Below, piece by piece: positions 62,327 through 64,000 of a stretch of 64,000 bases of DNA. Made by a program: the position numbers and the translations under genes. Below the pieces are notes generated by a model that saw nothing but the letters and a program-made list of their open reading frames with translations, had not been told where the DNA came from and made no database searches. Source of the stretch: CAKZQX01 sp034435975 (GTDB taxonomy: Bacteria > Chloroflexota > Chloroflexia > Chloroflexales > Chloroflexaceae); assembly GCA_034435975.1 (NCBI GenBank), contig DAOTWD010000152.1, positions 75,341 through 139,340 of the forward strand. Direction: 5' to 3'. Numbering within the stretch: position 1 is the stretch's first letter; each line of letters opens with the position of its first letter.

Positions 62327-63484
62327 TCAGGGTTGGGCTGTTGGTAATGTCGGAAGGGTCGGTGGCGGCGGTACCAGATCGGCAACATTGACCAGAACAT
62401 CGATTTGATTGGCTTGTTCGGCCTTCATGCGTAGTGTATCGACCCAGGTCTCAAACGCTGCTTGCGCGGCCGGGCTTTGCATAAAGAACTGCGGATTGTC
62501 AAAACCACGTTCCTGGCGTGGTTCCTGTAGTTGGATAATATGCCAGCCGAACTGACTCTGTACCAGGCGGATCTCACCCGGTTCCATCGAAAAGATTGCC
62601 TGTTCAAATTCAGGAACAAACACGCCACGTGGCACCCACCCCAGATCGCCGCCATTGTGACTGGAACCAGGATCTTCGGATTGCTCCTGCGCAAGGGATG
62701 CAAAATCAGCACCACCTTCGAGCTGAGCGATAATTTCCTCCGCCTCAGTTTTCCGTTGGGCAATATCGTCTTCAGTGCTGGCCTGCAACAGAATATGCCG
62801 CGAGTGGGCTTGTTCCACCCTAGTATGATCCAACACCATCATATTAAAAAGCTGTAGTTCTGTCAGCAAGTTACGCAGTTCGGTTTCCGATTCAATATTG
62901 GCCTGCTGTAGAAACTCGGTAAAATTATCAGGATCGTTGTGCTGAGCACGGAGACCCTCAATTTGCTGATCAATCTCCGCTAGATCTACTTCTTTGCCCG
63001 ATTGCTGCCCTTCCTGGACAACCAGTTTGAACATAATCAACTCGTCCAGTGTCTCTTGCACATCTTGCCCAGGGGTATAATTACGCAGAAACTCGCCACG
63101 AGTAATATTCAGATCCCCCACACGGGCAATGATCTGCGTGTTTCCCTCTCCGCTGATCTGACCACTCTGACTGACGGGGCGTGTAAAGAGAAAGCCCAGG
63201 CTGACTCCGATCATGACAATGAGTAATATGACACTGATACCAATCATCATCAGGGATCGCATCGGGTTGCTCTCTGCACTGCTACTCCTGCCGTCACTGC
63301 TCATTGCCGATGATGGATCATCGGCTGCATACGGCGCATCGTCTTCAGGAACATCTGTTGTTTGTATCGGATCTTCACTGGCTTGAAAAATGCCTTTGTT
63401 TCCAGTGAGTGCAGCATCGAGCATATTCTGTTCATCAAAATGCTCTGCTGACTCGTCGCCATCTGGATTACACGGATCGGTCAC
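62327..63484 (-). CDS. PpiC-type peptidyl-prolyl isomerase / foldase
   Basis: A 385-residue exported foldase of the PrsA/SurA type. About 75 acidic, polar residues precede one membrane segment (about 79-103); a SurA-N-like helical region (INITRGEFL to FKLVVQEG) and a parvulin domain follow (about 220-320: AHSRHILLQA, DFASLAQEQSEDPGS, GGDLGWVPRGVFVPEFE and QFGWHIIQL). It ends in a Pro/Leu tail. The start is GTG 63484 with AGGAGG five to six bases upstream. A long cytoplasmic N-terminus is unusual for this family. Confidence 0.87.
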   Translation of the reverse strand: MTDPCNPDGDESAEHFDEQNMLDAALTGNKGIFQASEDPIQTTDVPEDDAPYAADDPSSAMSSDGRSSSAESNPMRSLMMIGISVILLIVMIGVSLGFLFTRPVSQSGQISGEGNTQIIARVGDLNITRGEFLRNYTPGQDVQETLDELIMFKLVVQEGQQSGKEVDLAEIDQQIEGLRAQHNDPDNFTEFLQQANIESETELRNLLTELQLFNMMVLDHTRVEQAHSRHILLQASTEDDIAQRKTEAEEIIAQLEGGADFASLAQEQSEDPGSSHNGGDLGWVPRGVFVPEFEQAIFSMEPGEIRLVQSQFGWHIIQLQEPRQERGFDNPQFFMQSPAAQAAFETWVDTLRMKAEQANQIDVLVNVADLVPPPPTLPTLPTAQP

Positions 63485-64000
63485 GATTACCTCCTGTTTC
63501 AGAAGTGCGGACTATTCACTGCCAACACATAGTACCATGCATCCTACCATAGACATAGCAGAAATACCAGCCATTGCGAGTACATCACTGGACTGGTTTG
63601 AACCAGGCGACACAGTATAGAGCGTGAATAGTGGGTAAGAGCGATGATCCTAACAGCCATAACCGGCTCTCTGCAGCCCGGCATAGCTACCGATTCTGTG
63701 CTATCACTCTAACTACGGAAGCCAGGAATTTCAATCCTCACCACCGAATTCAGGATTGCCATCAAAGGAACCGCATACTATGCTATACTGTGGATGTGCT
63801 TATTGCTATTGAATCTTTCGTCATCGTTCAGGTGGGATGGTCTGGAGGGGCTGTACCCTCGTTAGAGCGTGATCAGAAACGATGATCTCGGATAGAGTTG
63901 ATTCAGGAGCATTGCGATAGAACCAGGATAAAGAAAGGCTTCACTCGATTCTGGATTGCGGTTGTATTCTTTCCTGGCCAAACGATGTCAGAAAGCCATG
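63485..64000. other. terminal 516 bp without a gene
   Basis: No coding region is supported. Near 63828-63870 the phrase CGTTCAGGTGGGATGGTC and a GGAGGGGC block resemble the left end of the 20997-21189 and 58101 elements. The rest is AT-rich and unremarkable, and may hold the promoter for the gene at 63484 (minus strand). Confidence 0.4.

Overview
The window looks like a chromosomal segment of a Chloroflexota bacterium, most likely order Chloroflexales. The tmRNA tag read from the sequence (ANNHTRVQPRLALAA) closely resembles the Chloroflexus tag as I remember it. An MGDG-synthase-like glycosyltransferase, a C-terminal YLPL motif on a secreted enzyme, and many Cys-poor membrane proteins fit the same group. 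Base composition is moderately GC-rich. Genes lie on both strands in short operons separated by unusually long spacers (300-900 bp), many filled with small inverted-repeat elements.

Layout. 1-8.2 kb: tmRNA, a PspC protein, a membrane-anchored DsbA-like protein, endonuclease V, an O-methyltransferase, an ANTAR response regulator, a hairpin-rich spacer leading into rpsU, then prfA and adenosine deaminase. 8.3-20.8 kb: a secreted glycoside hydrolase; a minus-strand run of carA, an orphan DNA methylase, a cobalamin adenosyltransferase and an MGDG-synthase-like enzyme; a GT4 glycosyltransferase; a toxin-antitoxin pair with a decayed toxin; and a thrC / LeuD-swivel-like / RlmD-like operon. 20.8-31 kb: mltG, aroE, prepilin peptidase, a membrane protein, gyrB interrupted by a 153-residue mini-intein, and a lytic-transglycosylase lipoprotein. 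31-40.5 kb: phoU, a Pro-Gln-repeat/beta-helix surface protein, a DsbA-like lipoprotein directly followed by cyanophycinase and cyanophycin synthetase, and a CBS protein.

40.5-56 kb: a MalT/SARP-type regulator divergent from a small phasin-like gene, then phaA-phaB, a second reductase behind a clearly broken PHA synthase (phaC) relic, a diacylglycerol-kinase/PAP2 fusion, an AvaI/BsoBI-type restriction-modification pair, a second phasin-like gene and a PreP-type peptidase scrap. 56-64 kb: ybeY, a Nudix hydrolase, inorganic pyrophosphatase, a 36-residue membrane protein, ftsH, a beta-propeller lipoprotein and a PpiC-type foldase.

Themes. Two carbon/nitrogen storage systems sit close together: cyanophycin (cphB-cphA, apparently intact) and polyhydroxyalkanoate (phaA, phaB and two phasin-like genes intact, local phaC dead). 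Genome decay is visible in phaC, the PIN toxin and the peptidase scrap. At least four families of small non-coding inverted-repeat elements recur. The most notable items are the gyrB mini-intein, the phaC relic among intact PHA genes, two gene ends each duplicated 71 bp downstream, the LeuD-like protein without its signature loop, and the structured RNA region between the ANTAR gene and rpsU. No CRISPR array, rRNA, tRNA or complete insertion sequence was seen.
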